From Rudanella sp. (lineage in GTDB: Bacteria; Bacteroidota; Bacteroidia; Cytophagales; Spirosomataceae), in contig JAJAYX010000027.1 of NCBI GenBank assembly GCA_026785985.1, positions 1 through 6,567 on the forward strand: a stretch of DNA of 6,567 nucleotides, written 5' to 3'. The translations under genes and the position numbers were made by a program. Shown one piece after another: positions 5,880-6,567 of this stretch. Below the pieces are notes generated by a model. The model was not told the DNA's origin. It was given only the letters and a program-made list of their open reading frames with translations, and did not search any database. The stretch's first letter is position 1; every line of letters starts with the position of its first letter.

Positions 5880-6209
5880 CCGCTGTACGTAGCGGACCGT
5901 TCGACAGGGGCTGACTAATCAGGCCGGAAACCGCCAGTGCCTACGTAGGTGAGTTGGGTGGCTGGTCGTTCGGCCAAACCTAAGCCCTGCATGATTTTTC
6001 GGGGAAGTGCGGCGGCACGTCCAACCCACTTTTATTTTTCCTATTTTATATCAGGTACGGGTATGATTAAAGTCACCTCATGGAATTTGGATGGAATTTG
6101 GCGATTCACTTCCTTTGCTAAACAAACTAAACGTCAACGTTATCTTTCATTTTCAGTCAGGCAAGAGCGAGTAAACGCTTAAAATAAATAGACTAAACCA
6201 TTAATAACC
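5880..6209. other. Spacer upstream of the cytochrome gene
   Basis: No convincing gene is seen. The stretch contains the hairpin CCGCT / AGCGG (5880-5884 / 5891-5895), the perfect 10-bp palindrome CCTACGTAGG (5940-5949), and a tandem 11-bp repeat of ATGGAATTTGG (6080-6090, 6091-6101). AT content rises sharply after about 6025, as expected for a promoter region of the downstream gene. A 77-codon frame at 5949-6182 has no recognisable features. Confidence 0.55.
6114..6148 (+). promoter_or_regulatory. Candidate promoter for the cytochrome c gene
   Basis: TTTG (6114-6117) is followed after 23 bases by TATCTTTC (6141-6148), a 7/8 match to the Bacteroidota -7 box TAnnTTTG. The spacing is at the upper limit reported for Flavobacterium-type promoters. 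The near-palindrome AACGTCAACGTT (6130-6141) lies between the boxes and could be a regulator site. Transcription would start near 6155, about 55 bases before the ATG. Confidence 0.35.
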
Positions 6210-6567
6210 ATGAAGTTGTGCAAAACGCTACTGGCAATCGGGTTAACCGTCGGTTGGTACGGCTGCTCGCCGGACGGCTCCAAACAGCGGGCGCAGGAAG
6301 CTCCCACCGACCCCGTCGAGGTCACCAACCAGCCGGAAACACACGGCATCGAGATCAAGGAAGTGGAGCTGACAACCCCGCTCGACCAGGGTATGGCCAA
6401 AGCAGGTCTCGGTATTTACGACGTGAAATGTGGTTCCTGCCACAAACTCGATGAGTCGCGGATAGTGGGTCCCGGCTGGAAAGGCGTTACCCAACGGCGC
6501 AAACCTGGGTGGATCATGAACATGATTACCAACGTGGACATGATGCTCGAAAAAGACCCCGAAGCTC
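6210..6567 (+). CDS. Lipoprotein c-type cytochrome, N-terminal part, cut by the window edge
   Basis: Exported monohaem electron carrier; 119 codons are present. A short signal peptide (K2, K5, hydrophobic 7-18) ends at Cys19 in WYGC. This is an imperfect lipobox but is followed by SPDGS, so the protein is probably a lipoprotein anchored outside the cytoplasm. A charged Pro/Glu-rich linker (20-60) leads to the cytochrome domain with the haem site CGSCH (74-78), then LDESRIVGPGWKGVTQRRKP (80-99). The distal Met ligand probably lies beyond the edge. The GPGWKGVTQRRKPGWI and VDMMLEKDPEA segments resemble, from memory, the cytochrome c encoded next to clade II nosZ in Bacteroidota, so a nitrous-oxide reductase cluster may follow on the right; this is inference. 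The ATG at 6210 is preceded by an A/T-rich leader typical of Bacteroidota and is the only start that gives a signal peptide. Confidence 0.9.
   Translation, partial: MKLCKTLLAIGLTVGWYGCSPDGSKQRAQEAPTDPVEVTNQPETHGIEIKEVELTTPLDQGMAKAGLGIYDVKCGSCHKLDESRIVGPGWKGVTQRRKPGWIMNMITNVDMMLEKDPEA

Noticed and set aside
5949..6182. 77-codon plus-strand frame before the cytochrome gene
   Set aside because: Its composition changes abruptly where the DNA becomes AT-rich, and it covers the tandem repeat and promoter-like boxes; no family is recognised.

Overview
The window looks like a chromosomal piece of a moderately GC-rich Bacteroidota, most likely of the Cytophagales (Spirosoma-like). This rests on the protein relatives I recognise, on starts with no Shine-Dalgarno sequence and often A/T-rich leaders, and on promoter-like boxes of the TTTG / TAnnTTTG type. 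The taxon is inference; there is no rRNA or other marker here.

Left part (1-3834): a carbon and energy block. On the minus strand, ackA (acetate kinase) is followed after 77 bases by the 5' part of xfp (phosphoketolase), which runs off the left edge. Together they form a phosphoketolase module: Xfp cleaves xylulose-5-P or fructose-6-P to acetyl-phosphate, and AckA turns that into ATP and acetate. Divergent from ackA is a 563-aa alpha-glucan phosphorylase-like protein that would feed hexose phosphate from storage glucan into the same route. It has threonine (T451) where classical phosphorylases carry the lysine that binds pyridoxal phosphate. The 282-base divergent spacer holds a perfect 16-bp inverted repeat and smaller hairpins.

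Middle part (3835-5347): signalling remnants. A single-domain response regulator (minus strand) is followed by an N-terminal PAS fragment of a sensor histidine kinase. The fragment has no kinase domain and appears to be a truncated pseudogene. The regulator has a plausible promoter about 115 bases upstream. About 490 bases to its right hold no convincing gene.

Right part (5348-6567): a small stress-protein-like gene (YflT/GSP17M-like) is split by a frameshift next to a tandem 3 x 15-bp GC-rich repeat. A weak terminator and about 450 mostly non-coding bases follow, with one tiny possible ORF on the minus strand. The window ends in the 5' part of a lipoprotein c-type cytochrome with one CXXCH haem site, which resembles cytochromes encoded next to nitrous-oxide reductase in Bacteroidota (inference).

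Taken together, the intact genes suggest energy conservation under low oxygen or carbon stress, interspersed with decaying genes. I see no CRISPR array, insertion-sequence transposase, tRNA or rRNA.
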